Below, in pieces: positions 45,556-55,349 of a stretch of DNA of 64,000 nucleotides. The notes under the pieces are model-generated. The model saw nothing but the letters and a program-made list of their open reading frames with translations, was not told where the DNA came from and ran no database searches. This stretch comes from Myxococcales bacterium. GTDB lineage: Bacteria > Myxococcota_A > Polyangia > Polyangiales > GCA-016699535. Position numbers and translations under genes: made by a program. The stretch covers positions 2,550,001-2,614,000 of the forward strand of contig CP064980.1 in assembly GCA_016699535.1 (NCBI GenBank), in the 5' to 3' direction. The stretch's first letter is position 1. The number at the start of each line of letters is the position of its first letter.

Positions 45556-46093
45556 GTTGCAATTCCTTAAGACGACGTTTTTCGCGACGGCGTTTGTCGT
45601 AATGTTTTTTTAGTGTGGCTACTGATTGTGGCAGATCGATGATGATAAGGCGATCGAAGTCCCAATCGTTTGATAGGTTGCTGAGCACGCTTTCAATCGC
45701 TTGGGTTTCATCCAGAACTTCGATGCTTCTTCCGGGAATCAACATCGCAAAATTGCGAAGCTGCGCTTGTTTCATCATGGCAAACAATTGCTTTACACTG
45801 CTATCTGCAAGATTGGGATTGAAATCGGCTCGGAGGCCAAGTCCAAGCACGAAAATGCTCGGGAAGCGAAAGCGTTTTTGCGTTGGAAGCAAACATTGCT
45901 CGCCCGCTTTTCCGCTAAAATGGCCCTCTTTGATCAGTTGAGAGATTTGTGTGCAAAGGCGCCAATCGATGACGGCATTGACGCTGCGTAGCGGGCGCTC
46001 GTCTTCAAAAAGGGTAAGGCACAAGGCATCGACTTCCAAGGTGTCGATGTGTTCGAGGTCCGTGGCTTCGAAAAAAAGGCTTGTTTGCGTCAT
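45542..46093 (-). CDS. Stand-alone M17 leucyl-aminopeptidase N-terminal-domain-like protein
   Basis: 183 residues. VDALCLTLFEDERPLRSVNAVIDWRLCTQISQLIKEGHFSGKAGEQCLLP and then FVLGLG match the macro-like N-terminal domain of M17 aminopeptidases, but no catalytic domain follows. The end is basic (KKHYDKRRREKRRLKEL). A binding or regulatory role is possible. Its ATG overlaps the nusB stop (ATGA). Confidence 0.7.
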   Translation of the reverse strand: MTQTSLFFEATDLEHIDTLEVDALCLTLFEDERPLRSVNAVIDWRLCTQISQLIKEGHFSGKAGEQCLLPTQKRFRFPSIFVLGLGLRADFNPNLADSSVKQLFAMMKQAQLRNFAMLIPGRSIEVLDETQAIESVLSNLSNDWDFDRLIIIDLPQSVATLKKHYDKRRREKRRLKELQHGMA

Positions 46094-46506
46094 GATCGTT
46101 CAAGCTCGCGTGCGATTTTGTCCAACACTCCATTAACGAACGACGGGCTGTTCTCGGCACCAAAAAGTTTTGCAAGTTCGACTGCCTCGTTTAGTACAAC
46201 GCGCACCGGAACATCCTTTTTTTCCCAAAGCTCGTAGACCGCTAACCTTAGCAAGTTGCGATCCACCAAAGGCATGCGTTCCAGACGCCAATGCTCACTT
46301 GCGCCTTGTAAAAACGCGTCGAGCTTCTCTATGGAGGCGCTGACACCTCGGCTCATTTCGTTTGCAAACTCCGGATCCGAACCATAGCTTTCAAAACACG
46401 CCCAATAGCGATTTATTCCCGTTTCGATATCCAGTTTCGCCAAATCGACAAAACAAAGAATTTGTAGCGCTGTGGCGCGGCTTAGTCTGCGTTTGCTTCG
46501 AGGCAT
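46090..46506 (-). CDS. nusB: Transcription antitermination factor NusB
   Basis: 138 residues, all helical. It starts MPRSKRRLSRATALQILC with the Arg-rich RNA-binding N-terminus and carries the C-terminal NusB pattern LVDRNLLRLAVYELWEKKDVPVRVVLNEAVELAKLFGAENSPSFVNGVLDKIA. It binds boxA with NusE/S10 in rRNA antitermination. It lies downstream of ribH, a common gene order. Confidence 0.94.
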   Translation of the reverse strand: MPRSKRRLSRATALQILCFVDLAKLDIETGINRYWACFESYGSDPEFANEMSRGVSASIEKLDAFLQGASEHWRLERMPLVDRNLLRLAVYELWEKKDVPVRVVLNEAVELAKLFGAENSPSFVNGVLDKIARELERS

Positions 46507-46642
46507 GGGGGTTAGGTATCCATGGGGTGAATTGGCTGGATATTAAGTAAATAAACAAAACCTGGAAAGTTAGAGCCTGTCTTGTTTTTGGTCTGTAAAT
46601 TGTTGTTTTTGGTTGAAAAAAACACTTCGCCAAGGCCTTTGT

Positions 46643-47134
46643 TCATGGCTCGGTGACTCCACGAAGCACGGAGCTCATTTCTAGCAGGCTCATGGCTGCA
46701 TCGTAGCCTTTATTGCCGTGTTCTCCGCCGGCGCGGGCCATGGCTTCTTCGGTGGTGTTGGTGGTGAGTACTCCGGAACTGATTGGAACCTGCGTTTCGA
46801 GCATCACCTGCATAAGGCCAGCACAAAGACCGTCGAGCACGAACTCAAAATGAGGGGTGCCGCCGCGAATGATTGCGCCTAAAGTGACAATGCCAGCTGT
46901 CGTGTTCGTTTTTGCCAACTGTTGCGCCGCTAAGGGGATTTCCCATGCGCCGGGGACACGAATGATGCGAAGCGCTTCTTGCTTGATGCCTTGCTCCGCG
47001 AAGGCTTGAAGTGAGCCTGCGATTAAGTGCGCAACCACTGATTCATTGAATCGCGAGGCGATAACAGCAAAACGTTGATCGCTCTGCAGCGCGAGTTCGG
47101 TTGATTTCCACGTGATGTGTTTTCCAGTCGGCAC
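46643..47134 (-). CDS. ribH: 6,7-dimethyl-8-ribityllumazine synthase
   Basis: 163 residues from GTG 47134, five bases after the ribB stop, with AAGG upstream; the longer frame from 47176 overlaps ribB. Motifs: ASRFNESVVAHL (substrate binding), VPGAWEIPLAA, LGAIIRGGTPHFEFV and GVLTTNTTEEAMARAGGEHGNKG. It condenses the RibB product with the pyrimidine intermediate in riboflavin synthesis. Confidence 0.94.
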   Translation of the reverse strand: MPTGKHITWKSTELALQSDQRFAVIASRFNESVVAHLIAGSLQAFAEQGIKQEALRIIRVPGAWEIPLAAQQLAKTNTTAGIVTLGAIIRGGTPHFEFVLDGLCAGLMQVMLETQVPISSGVLTTNTTEEAMARAGGEHGNKGYDAAMSLLEMSSVLRGVTEP

Positions 47135-47138
47135 GGGC

Positions 47139-48284
47139 TTAGACCTTGGAGGGGGCGTTAATGGACACTTGCTCAACGACTTTTAGCCCAAAAGCTTCCA
47201 GTCCTGCCATCTTTCGTGGACGATTGCTGAGCAGTCGAATCTGTTGCAGACCAAGTTTGGCCAGGATTTGTGCGCCAAGGCCGTATTCATGAAGCACCGC
47301 TGCGCTTTGCGTGGGCAATGATTCTTGTGTGCGTTCGCTTTGGTAGAGTCGGAGGTCTTCGGCCAGTTTCATGCGGGTTGGCAGAAACAAAAAGACACCG
47401 CAACCCTCTTGCTCGATGCGCCCCACGGCATCTTGGGCAGGCAGCCTGCCTTGGCACAGCGCGCCAAAAATATCGGTCAGTGCACTGCCCGTGTGCACGC
47501 GAACAAGCGTTGGCTCTGCGCTTAGCTTGCCCAAGGTCAGCGCCAAAAATTGCCTGCTCTCCGAGGGGCTTTGAAAGACGTGAGCTTGCCATTGCTGACC
47601 GCTCTTGGTTTTGATGTCGGCCGTTTCGATTTTTTCGACCAAGGATTCATGGGCCAGTCGATAGCGTACAAGATCCGCTACTGAGAGCATGCGCAATCCG
47701 TGAGTCTCTGAAAAACGAAGCAAATCTTGATGCCGAGCCATCGTCCCATCTTCGTTCATGATCTCGCAAATCACGGCAGAAGGTGCCCGTCCTGCAAGTT
47801 TGGCTAAGTCAACCGAGCCTTCCGTTTGTCCGGTTCGTTGCAGTACGCCTCCAGGCCTTGCACAGAGAGGAAAAATATGTCCGGGACTTATAAGGTCGTC
47901 TGCCTTCGCTTGCGGATTGACCGCGGTTTTAATGGTGAGGGCGCGGTCTGCTGCGCTGATCCCGGTGCTGACGCCGCGTGCCGCTTCGATGGATACGGTA
48001 AAGGCCGTTCCCATGGGCGAACGGTTGTTCAGTACCATCATGGGAAGTTGCAATCGTCTCACTTGGCTTTCTTCAAGGGCTAGGCAGATAAGGCCGCGTC
48101 CATGTAGCGCCATGAAGTTGACGGATTCAGGGTTGATTTGATCGGCAGCCATGCATAAATCGCCTTCGTTTTCGCGGTCCTCATCGTCGACAAGAATCAC
48201 CATCTTACCGTCGCGGATGTCGGCGAGGGCTTGTTTTACGCGCTCGATGGCCTCGAGCTGGTCCGCGTGAATGGCTTTGTCCAT
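47139..48284 (-). CDS. ribB: 3,4-dihydroxy-2-butanone-4-phosphate synthase with degenerate GTP cyclohydrolase II domain (RibBX type)
   Basis: 381 residues. The N-terminal half is an intact RibB: VDDEDRENEGDLCMAAD (acidic metal loop), RGLICLAL, GTAFTVSIEA, ISPGHIFPLCARPGGV and TGQTEGSVDL. The C-terminal half aligns with RibA (VRVHTGSALTDIFGALCQ... to LSNRPRKMAGLEAFGLKVVE). Two of the three zinc cysteines (SEC and CDC motifs) are gone and the catalytic loop is changed. The RibA half is therefore very likely inactive as a cyclohydrolase. It starts 12 bases after the PHP gene, so no FMN riboswitch fits upstream. Confidence 0.9.
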   Translation of the reverse strand: MDKAIHADQLEAIERVKQALADIRDGKMVILVDDEDRENEGDLCMAADQINPESVNFMALHGRGLICLALEESQVRRLQLPMMVLNNRSPMGTAFTVSIEAARGVSTGISAADRALTIKTAVNPQAKADDLISPGHIFPLCARPGGVLQRTGQTEGSVDLAKLAGRAPSAVICEIMNEDGTMARHQDLLRFSETHGLRMLSVADLVRYRLAHESLVEKIETADIKTKSGQQWQAHVFQSPSESRQFLALTLGKLSAEPTLVRVHTGSALTDIFGALCQGRLPAQDAVGRIEQEGCGVFLFLPTRMKLAEDLRLYQSERTQESLPTQSAAVLHEYGLGAQILAKLGLQQIRLLSNRPRKMAGLEAFGLKVVEQVSINAPSKV

Positions 48285-48296
48285 GCGAAAGACCCT

Positions 48297-49022
48297 CTAA
48301 CCCGCTTCGCCAGCATCGTCCAGCACTCTTTTGGGCCCTTCGCTGAGCAATTTAAAAGCTGGTTTTTCGCCAACTTGGCTGATCAAATGCTCGATGGCCT
48401 CTTTGACGAACGGCACGTGTTCAGGTCGGTGGCAGTCGCTGCAAGCAATCGTGTATAGCCCTCCATCAAGGAGCTTTTTTGCAGCGTGTTTGGCGTGTCG
48501 GCCGTATTTGCCAACCAAGGACATCAAATCAAGCTGCAGCAGCACTCCGAGTTCAGTATAGCGCTCAAGCCAGCCAAGATCGTGTTGGCTTTGCTCATAG
48601 CGTTCAGGATGCGCAAGCACCGGACTAAGCCCGTGCACTTTCATTTTGAAGAACTGGTTTTCGACGTTTAACGGCGGGCGGGCCGGATTGAATTCAACAA
48701 GTGCTGCTTTATCGCCGGGATAGCGTAAAAGCTTATCTTCGAGAAACATCTCCCAAAACACATCGTCGTAGTAATGCTCGGCCGCTAAACCAAGCTCGGG
48801 CAAACCGTCAACCAGCTCCGTTTCGGCGACAAAACGCTCAAAGGCAGCGCGCAAGGTGGTGGGGTTGTTATCAAACATGCCGGTGCGTATGTGAGGCGTG
48901 CAGACGACTTTTTTATAGCCGATGCTCTTAAGTGCCTTGAGTAGCTTGATGCTTTCTTCAAGCGAGCGCACGCCATCATCGACTGCGGGTAAATAGTGGC
49001 AATGCAGGTCAATGAAATCCAT
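48297..49022 (-). CDS. PHP-family phosphatase, CpsB/YwqE-like tyrosine phosphatase
   Basis: 241 residues from ATG 49022 (MDFIDLHCHYLPAVDDGV); an upstream in-frame start lies within cca. PHP metal motifs: DLHCHYLPAVDDG, CTPHI, GLAAEHYYDD, LAHPERYEQ and IACSDCHRPEHV. Relatives dephosphorylate tyrosine kinases that control polysaccharide export, yet no BY-kinase or capsule genes are near. The start overlaps the cca end by 14 bases. Confidence 0.85.
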   Translation of the reverse strand: MDFIDLHCHYLPAVDDGVRSLEESIKLLKALKSIGYKKVVCTPHIRTGMFDNNPTTLRAAFERFVAETELVDGLPELGLAAEHYYDDVFWEMFLEDKLLRYPGDKAALVEFNPARPPLNVENQFFKMKVHGLSPVLAHPERYEQSQHDLGWLERYTELGVLLQLDLMSLVGKYGRHAKHAAKKLLDGGLYTIACSDCHRPEHVPFVKEAIEHLISQVGEKPAFKLLSEGPKRVLDDAGEAG

Positions 49023-50448
49023 GTTCAAGCAGCTCTTTAGCACGCTTGATTAGATGATCATAATCATTGCGGGCTGGGTCCTCGAGCACCTCTTCGAGCA
49101 AAGCTTCGATCAGCAGACCGAGTTGTTTACTGGGCGCCAGATTGAGCTCTTTCATAAGGTCGCTTCCGTTGACGCGAAGGTCTTTGGCTGAGATGGCGTG
49201 GTTTTGTTCTTGAATGGATGCAATTCGTGCTTGCAATTCGTCAAGCAAGGCAAGCTCTTCATCCACGGCTCGACCCTTTGCCAAAGCATCGGCGCGGGCA
49301 AGCGCGACTAAGTCATCGAGCAAGTCTGTCCCGACGCGCTTGATAAATCGGCGCACGGCTGCATCGGTCCAATCGGCGCTGTAGCACACGAGGTGATGCT
49401 CAATGAGCCGAACGATAAAGCTGGTCTGTGCATTGGAAAAGCGGTGCTCTTTAAGCCATTTTTCGGCCATCCGAGCGCCAATCTTTTCGTGGTTGTAGAA
49501 GGTGAAGTCATTGGTTTTTAAAGAGTGTTCACGCGTGGCGGGTTTTCCGATGTCGTGCAACAGGGCCGCCATGCGCAACCCAATATCCTTGGAGTGATCG
49601 CGCCCCACTAGCGCGTGCTCGGCGTAATGCTCGGGTCGCGTTAGCGCGCGCTCGACCGGACATGCATCAAGACAAGCCATGGTGTGATGCCAAACATCAA
49701 ACGCATGCCATTTGTTTTGCTCACACCCAAACTGATCCGACAATTTTGGGCAAACATAATCAAGCATTCCCGTGCGCCTCATCACCTCAAAGGCAAGCGA
49801 GGGCTGCTTTGCTTTCATGGTTTTGATGATTTCATCGCGAATGCGTTCTTTTGATACCTTTGAAAAGATTTCGAGCGCGCCAGGGATGGCTGCTTCAGTG
49901 GCGGGATCCAAATCAAACTCAAGAGTCGCTACAAAGCGCGCTGCTCTTAAGACCCTTAGACCATCTTCGCCAAAACGAGCTTCGGCTTGACCCACTGTGC
50001 GAATGGTTTTTCGTTTCAGATCATCCAGGCCACCGTAAGGATCGACCAATTGCTGCTCCCCTGGATCAAAAGCCATGGCGTTGATGGTGAAGTCGCGCCT
50101 GGCCAGGTCTTCTTCGATGGTGTCGACGAAGTGAACTTCGTCCGGGCGCCTACCATCGCTGTAACCCCGTTCAGTTCTTAAGGTGGTGAGCTCGTAGCTT
50201 TGCCCGCGGAAACGTACAGTGACGGTGCCGTGGGCAAGGCCTGTTGGGATCACTCGGGCAAACGCCTTGATGACCTGCTCTGGACGAGCGTTGGTGGCCA
50301 GATCCCAGTCGCTTACCTCTCGGCCGAGGAGCCGATCGCGCAATGAGCCGCCGACAACCCAGGCTTTAAAGCCCCTTTTTTCGAGCTGGATGAGCAGATC
50401 CCGTAGGTCCTTGGGCACTTCAATCATGGTGGTTAGTCTATCAGGCAT
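49009..50448 (-). CDS. cca: CCA tRNA nucleotidyltransferase / poly(A)-polymerase-like with HD domain
   Basis: 479 residues. The nucleotidyltransferase core is VVGGSLRDRLLGREVSDWDLATNA, with EEDLARRDFTINAMAFDP and FGEDGLRVLRAARFVA. A C-terminal HD domain has LLHDIGKPATREH and IEHHL. The family adds or repairs the 3' CCA of tRNA. Between the HD helices is a ~20-residue insertion (VERALTRPEHYAEHALVGRD) encoded by a REP-like palindrome. ATG 50427 is an alternative start. Confidence 0.9.
   Translation of the reverse strand: MPDRLTTMIEVPKDLRDLLIQLEKRGFKAWVVGGSLRDRLLGREVSDWDLATNARPEQVIKAFARVIPTGLAHGTVTVRFRGQSYELTTLRTERGYSDGRRPDEVHFVDTIEEDLARRDFTINAMAFDPGEQQLVDPYGGLDDLKRKTIRTVGQAEARFGEDGLRVLRAARFVATLEFDLDPATEAAIPGALEIFSKVSKERIRDEIIKTMKAKQPSLAFEVMRRTGMLDYVCPKLSDQFGCEQNKWHAFDVWHHTMACLDACPVERALTRPEHYAEHALVGRDHSKDIGLRMAALLHDIGKPATREHSLKTNDFTFYNHEKIGARMAEKWLKEHRFSNAQTSFIVRLIEHHLVCYSADWTDAAVRRFIKRVGTDLLDDLVALARADALAKGRAVDEELALLDELQARIASIQEQNHAISAKDLRVNGSDLMKELNLAPSKQLGLLIEALLEEVLEDPARNDYDHLIKRAKELLEHGFH
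49609..49655. repeat. REP-like palindromic repeat, copy 2, in frame within cca
   Basis: 49629-49655 matches the unit at 44928-44952 with one change and a two-base insertion. The adjoining 49609-49625 (CTAGCGCGTGCTCGG) is a rough inverted copy, so the whole stretch can fold into a ~47-base imperfect hairpin. It keeps the cca frame open. Confidence 0.45.
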
Positions 50449-50635
50449 TGTTCGTTCAGGCTGTCCCTAAGCGGCGATAGCCGTGGTGTCTGCTCTAAAG
50501 CAATTCAGCTAAAAACACGACCGTGGCTTGGCAATTCATGATAACGTCGCCAAAATAGCTTTTTTTCGCACATGGGCTAGTTTTGCTCCTGTCATAAAAT
50601 GCTAAACGCTCGTTAATATCGAGTTTGGATAGACT

Positions 50636-53600
50636 GTGGATCACAACAAAATACGACCTAAACGACCCCTTTTCTTCTTCTTGCGAAGCCTTCTTGTCAT
50701 TGCGGTGATTGGTTTGGCTTGCGGCGTTACCTTTGTCTGGCCAAAACGCAATGGCCTGGGTATTGCTATTGATACCTCACCGCGCGCTCAGGCGGCTCAA
50801 AAACGACTGCCCTACGATTTATCGCGACTGCAAGTGCTAAACCGTGTGATTCATCACGTGAACAAGCACTATGTGGCTCCAGAACGTGTGAGCCACAAGG
50901 ACATGCTGCTGGCGGGTCTAAACGCCATTCAACGCAGCGTCCCGCCGGTGCTTATCCGCCACGAAAAATCGAGCAAGACCTTTACGGTGCTGGTCGATAA
51001 CGAAGAGCGGACCTTTTCCGTTGAAGGCGTCAACAGTCCGTGGTCCCTTGCAAAACGTTTTCGTGACATTTTTAATTTTTTGCAAAAGTACATTGATGAT
51101 GAAGACATCCAACTGCGTGACGTTGAATACGCCGCCGTCAATGGAGCGCTTCACACCCTTGATCCGCACTCGATATTGTTAACGCCGGAGTTTTATACTG
51201 AAATGCGCATGAGTACGCGCGGTGAGTTCGGCGGACTTGGCATCGTTATATCCATCCGTGATGGACTGCTTACCGTGATTAAGCCCATGCCTGATACACC
51301 CGCCACCAAGGGCGGACTGAAGCCTTATGATCGCATCGTCAAGATCAACGATGAGTCGACCCTTAACATGCCTTTGCAAGAAGCTGTCAATCGGCTGCGC
51401 GGTGCTCCAGGGTCCAGCGTTGATGTGTGGATTGTACGGCAGGCCAACAAAGGTTGGATCAAGCCTAAAAAAGTTAGACTTGAGCGCGCCGTGATTCATA
51501 TTGAGTCGGTCGAAAGTAAGATGCTTGGCGATGGCGTCGGATACGTTCGGCTCAAGAGCTTTCAGGGCAACAGTACGGCCGATTTGAGTGCAGCGCTTGA
51601 GAAGCTACACAAAAAGGGACTGAAGTCTCTGGTTTTGGACCTTCGTGACAACCCCGGAGGCTTGCTTGAGCAAGCGGTTCGCGTCACAGACCTTTTCCTT
51701 GAGAGAGGCAGCATCGTTAGCACCCGTTCGAATGATGAGTCTCAGCGCGATGAAAAGTTTGCTACGCGTGAAGGAACGGAACCGAACTATCCAATGGTCG
51801 TGTTGGTCAACGGTGGCAGCGCATCCGCAAGCGAAATCGTGGCCGGCGCGCTCAAGAACCACAATCGCGCGCTTATCGTAGGTCAACGCACCTTTGGTAA
51901 GGGCTCGGTGCAGGTGTTGTACGACTACAACGACGGCTCAGCGCTTAAGCTTACGATCGCGCAGTACCTTACCCCGGGTGATGTATCCATTCAAGGCGTT
52001 GGCATCGTGCCTGATATCGCGATTGATCCGATTACGGTCGATAAAGAAGACATGGATCTAAGCGTTAATCACAAACGCATCCGTGAGGAAGACCTATCGC
52101 GTCACTTGACCAGCCAAAGCACGCGCAATGCAACAAAGCCTGCTGTTGTGATGGAATATTATCTTCCTAAAGAGGCGCGTAAAAAACTTCGCGAAAACGA
52201 AGAGGAAAACAATGACGAAAACGAACGCGAAGCGGAGTTTTTGATCGATTTTTCACATCAGATTTTGAAACACGCAAGCAATTCGGATCGTCGACGTTTG
52301 CTGAGTGGCTCAAGCGCTATCATTGCGCAGAGTCGACAGAACGAACTCAAACGCGCAGAAAAGGATTTACGTGCGATTGGTATCGATTGGTCTGTGGGAC
52401 CTGACAAGGGCCCAAGTGACCTTGCTGTTGAAGTGAGCACCAATTCCAAGGATAACCATGCGACCGCAGGGCAGCCCTTTGAACTTAAGATCAAAGTGAC
52501 GAACAACGGTAAAGTGCCTGTGTATCAGCTGCGCGGCATCACCAAGAGCGACTATCCGCTTTTTGATGATCGCGAACTTGTCTTTGGCAAGATTGCTCCC
52601 GGCAAAAGCAAACAGTGGTCCACGACCTTGGGCGTTTGTGAATCGCGACCGCTTGAGCTTCAAACGGCAAAACCAAAGGCAAACCAAGATCCTTGGGATG
52701 CCTTGCTAAAGCGCATCGGTAGAGACCAAGGTTCGCAAGTCTGTGTCGTGCCTTATTCGGCATTGGATCGTGCTGATGCTATCAAGATAGACTTCCAAGA
52801 GGCTCACGGTCACGCTCCAGGGCGAGAGCAAATCGCACGACCATTAGCGCGTTGCCCCGACCGCATTTGCTTACTTGCTTCAGCTTGCTGACGATGTGCA
52901 GGGCAATGGCGACGGAGAGGTTCAGCGCGGTGAGACTGCGACCTTGTATTTGCATGTCAAAAACGTTGGGCAGGGCAAGACCTATACAACACAGGCCAAT
53001 CTGCAGAATCAAAGCGGCCGCGGCGTCCTTCTTAGAGGTGGTCGTTTTCGGGTGGACAGTATCGAGCCTGGCGAAGAACGCATCATCCCTTTTACCTTTA
53101 AGGTGCTTGAAGATTTTGAACAGCCCAAAGCTAAATTTGAAGTTTCATTAATCGACACTGACCTTCGCGTGTCATTCAATGAAAAGTTTGATGTTGTCGT
53201 AAACAAAGACGCTCAAATGCCGCAGGCCGATATAAGAACAGTGACAGTCATCAAGGGGGCGATTATTCACGAAAAGCCCAATGCGCGTTCTAGAAAGCTT
53301 GGAAACATTGAAAAAGACGGCAAGCAGTTTTCTGCTGAAGCTGCTCTCAATGGCTTTCTTCGAATCGATCTTGGTGAAGGACGACCCGGTTGGGTTGCTG
53401 CCAATAAAGTGTCTCCGAGCGCGCAACCTGGCGCAACAGGCGTGTTGCATGAGTATCTCTACCACCAACTTCCTGTGATCGCTTTGGATGTTGGAAACGA
53501 TTTGGTCACGCGTCAGTCCAAGCTTCATGTCGAAGGCAGTGCTGCGGACAACAGCCGGGTGCGCGATGTCTATATTTTTGTGGGTTCAAAATAGGTGTTT

Positions 53601-53826
53601 TATCAATCAAACCGCAGAGCTTCGAATCCGAAAAAAGCTGATTTTTAAAACGGATTTGCCTCTTAATCCTGGCATAAACTACATCACAGTCTTTGCGCGA
53701 AAGAGCAACGACATGATAGCAAGAAAGACTTTGGTAGTACGGCGCGATGGTAAAGATGGCCAGTTGTTGGCGACACCCAAGAACATAGATGATTTGCTAG
53801 ACGATGATTTGCTTGAAGCTGAATAA
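50636..53826 (+). CDS. S41 C-terminal processing peptidase (PDZ), long form, with frameshifts in the C-terminal half
   Basis: A signal/anchor helix (~12-32) precedes a helical domain, a PDZ domain (~190-270) and the S41 catalytic core with Ser395 in GGSASASE and Lys422 in FGKGSVQ; both are present. An acidic linker (~520) and a beta domain follow. The frame breaks at 52891. LLQLADDVQGNGDGEVQRGETATLYLHV and an SH3-like part continue in the next frame to TAG at 53592-53594. KTDLPLNPGINYITVFARKS... runs to 53826. Breaks sit near 52855, 52868, 53592 and the T-run near 53640. The repaired protein is ~1,060 residues, as in long myxobacterial S41 proteins. It acts in the periplasm. Confidence 0.8.
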
Positions 53827-53921
53827 GAAACTGACTTGCAAATAAACAACATGTTCGAGACTCAGCGATTGCATGATAGTAGGAAGCGTTCCCTGCATAC
53901 GTTTGCCGAGGTGTTGCGGTC

Positions 53922-55250
53922 ATGATTGCGTTAGCTTTGGCACTGGTCTGCGTTGTCGCAAACGCTTTTTTTGTCGCAGCCGAGTTTGCGCTGGCCAAAG
54001 CGCGCCCTACTGCCTTAGAAGCTTTAGCTAAAGAAGGCGATAAACAAGCCGAGCGCGCTTGGCAGATGATGCTGCGGCTTGATGCTTACCTTACGGCAAC
54101 TCAGCTCGGCATTACTTTTGCGTCTCTTGGTTTGGGCTGGTTGGGTGAGCCGGCGGTTGCAGATTTCATTCAACCTGCGCTTCGAAGCTTCGAGCTGCCG
54201 GAAGGGCTCGTTCATGGCATTGCTTTCAGTCTATCCTTCGCGGTTATAACTTTTCTTCACATTGTCCTTGGAGAGCTTGTTCCTAAATCGCTTGCGATTC
54301 AGCGGCCCGAAACTATCAGTCGGATGACTGCCGCTCCCATGCAGTTCTTTTATTATCTTACCTATCCTTTACAGATTATTTTCAATTCGATTACCAACGG
54401 CTTGCTAAAGCTGCTCGGCCTTGCCACTGCGGGTTCGGTAAGCTCGGTGCTCTCTGCCTCTGAAATTAAACTGATCATAAAGTCTTCCTTTGGCGACGAT
54501 GGCGCGGAATCTACGAAGCGCGATTTGCTTGATCGTGTTCTTACTGGCATCGATCGTCCAGTCCGAACAGTGATGGTTCCTCGTGTTGATATGGTAACGC
54601 TCAATCTTAACGTGTCGTTTTCGGAATGCATTCGCGAGGTGCGTCGTCACGGTTACAGCCGCTACCCATTAATCGACGATGGCGATCCGGACAACGTTCG
54701 TGGTTACATATACGTCAAAGATTTGTTGATCGCTGAGCAAAGAGCGCGACAGGATATCCGCGAACTTCGCCGCGACATTCTGTTTATCCCAGAAACCCGC
54801 ACAGTGGGCGATGCGCTTGGAGACTTTCAACGTCAGAAAATCCCTATTGCGATTGTGGTTGATGAGTACGGTGGAACGAGCGGTCTTGTTACCGCAGAGG
54901 ATATCGTTGAAGAAATCGTAGGCGATATTCAAGACGAGACCGATGCTGAAGCTCCTAAAATCAGAGAACGGGGTCAAGACACCTGGGTCGTGAGCGGTTC
55001 GATCCCCATTCAGGATTTGGAACTCGAAGAGCTTAATATGGATATTTCGGAAGAGGGCGATACTCTAGGCGGTTATATTGTCGCGCACCTTGAGCGCTTG
55101 GCTTATCCAGGGGATGCAATCTATTCGGGAAAATACAAGCTGACCGTGGAAGATGTGAGGCGAAGACGCATTGAGCGTGTCGCCATTCGCCGTCTTAGCG
55201 ATGAGGAGTTTGCGTCCAGTCGAGACAGCAAAGAAGAGCTTGAACGCTAA
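53922..55250 (+). CDS. CorC/HlyC-type CNNM-CBS membrane protein
   Basis: 442 residues. An N-terminal CNNM transmembrane domain (VANAFFVAAEFALAKARP... LGELVPKSLAIQRPE), a tandem CBS pair (TVMVPRVDMVTLNLN... and VVDEYGGTSGLVTAEDIVEEIVGDI) and the C-terminal CorC_HlyC domain (SGSIPIQDLELEELNMDI...). The family is linked to magnesium or sodium-driven cation efflux and is often misnamed haemolysin. Start ATG 53922 has GAGG upstream. Confidence 0.9.
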   Translation: MIALALALVCVVANAFFVAAEFALAKARPTALEALAKEGDKQAERAWQMMLRLDAYLTATQLGITFASLGLGWLGEPAVADFIQPALRSFELPEGLVHGIAFSLSFAVITFLHIVLGELVPKSLAIQRPETISRMTAAPMQFFYYLTYPLQIIFNSITNGLLKLLGLATAGSVSSVLSASEIKLIIKSSFGDDGAESTKRDLLDRVLTGIDRPVRTVMVPRVDMVTLNLNVSFSECIREVRRHGYSRYPLIDDGDPDNVRGYIYVKDLLIAEQRARQDIRELRRDILFIPETRTVGDALGDFQRQKIPIAIVVDEYGGTSGLVTAEDIVEEIVGDIQDETDAEAPKIRERGQDTWVVSGSIPIQDLELEELNMDISEEGDTLGGYIVAHLERLAYPGDAIYSGKYKLTVEDVRRRRIERVAIRRLSDEEFASSRDSKEELER

Positions 55251-55349
55251 ACACAACGCCCCTTTTGATTCGTAGTAATTGATGTGTTCCGGTTTTCTTG
55301 AGTTCGCGATTGCTTCTGTGTTCAGCTCTGTTAAGTTTAGCATAAAACT

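Noticed and set aside
48285..48296. FMN riboswitch before ribB
   Set aside because: Only 12 bases separate ribB from the upstream gene.
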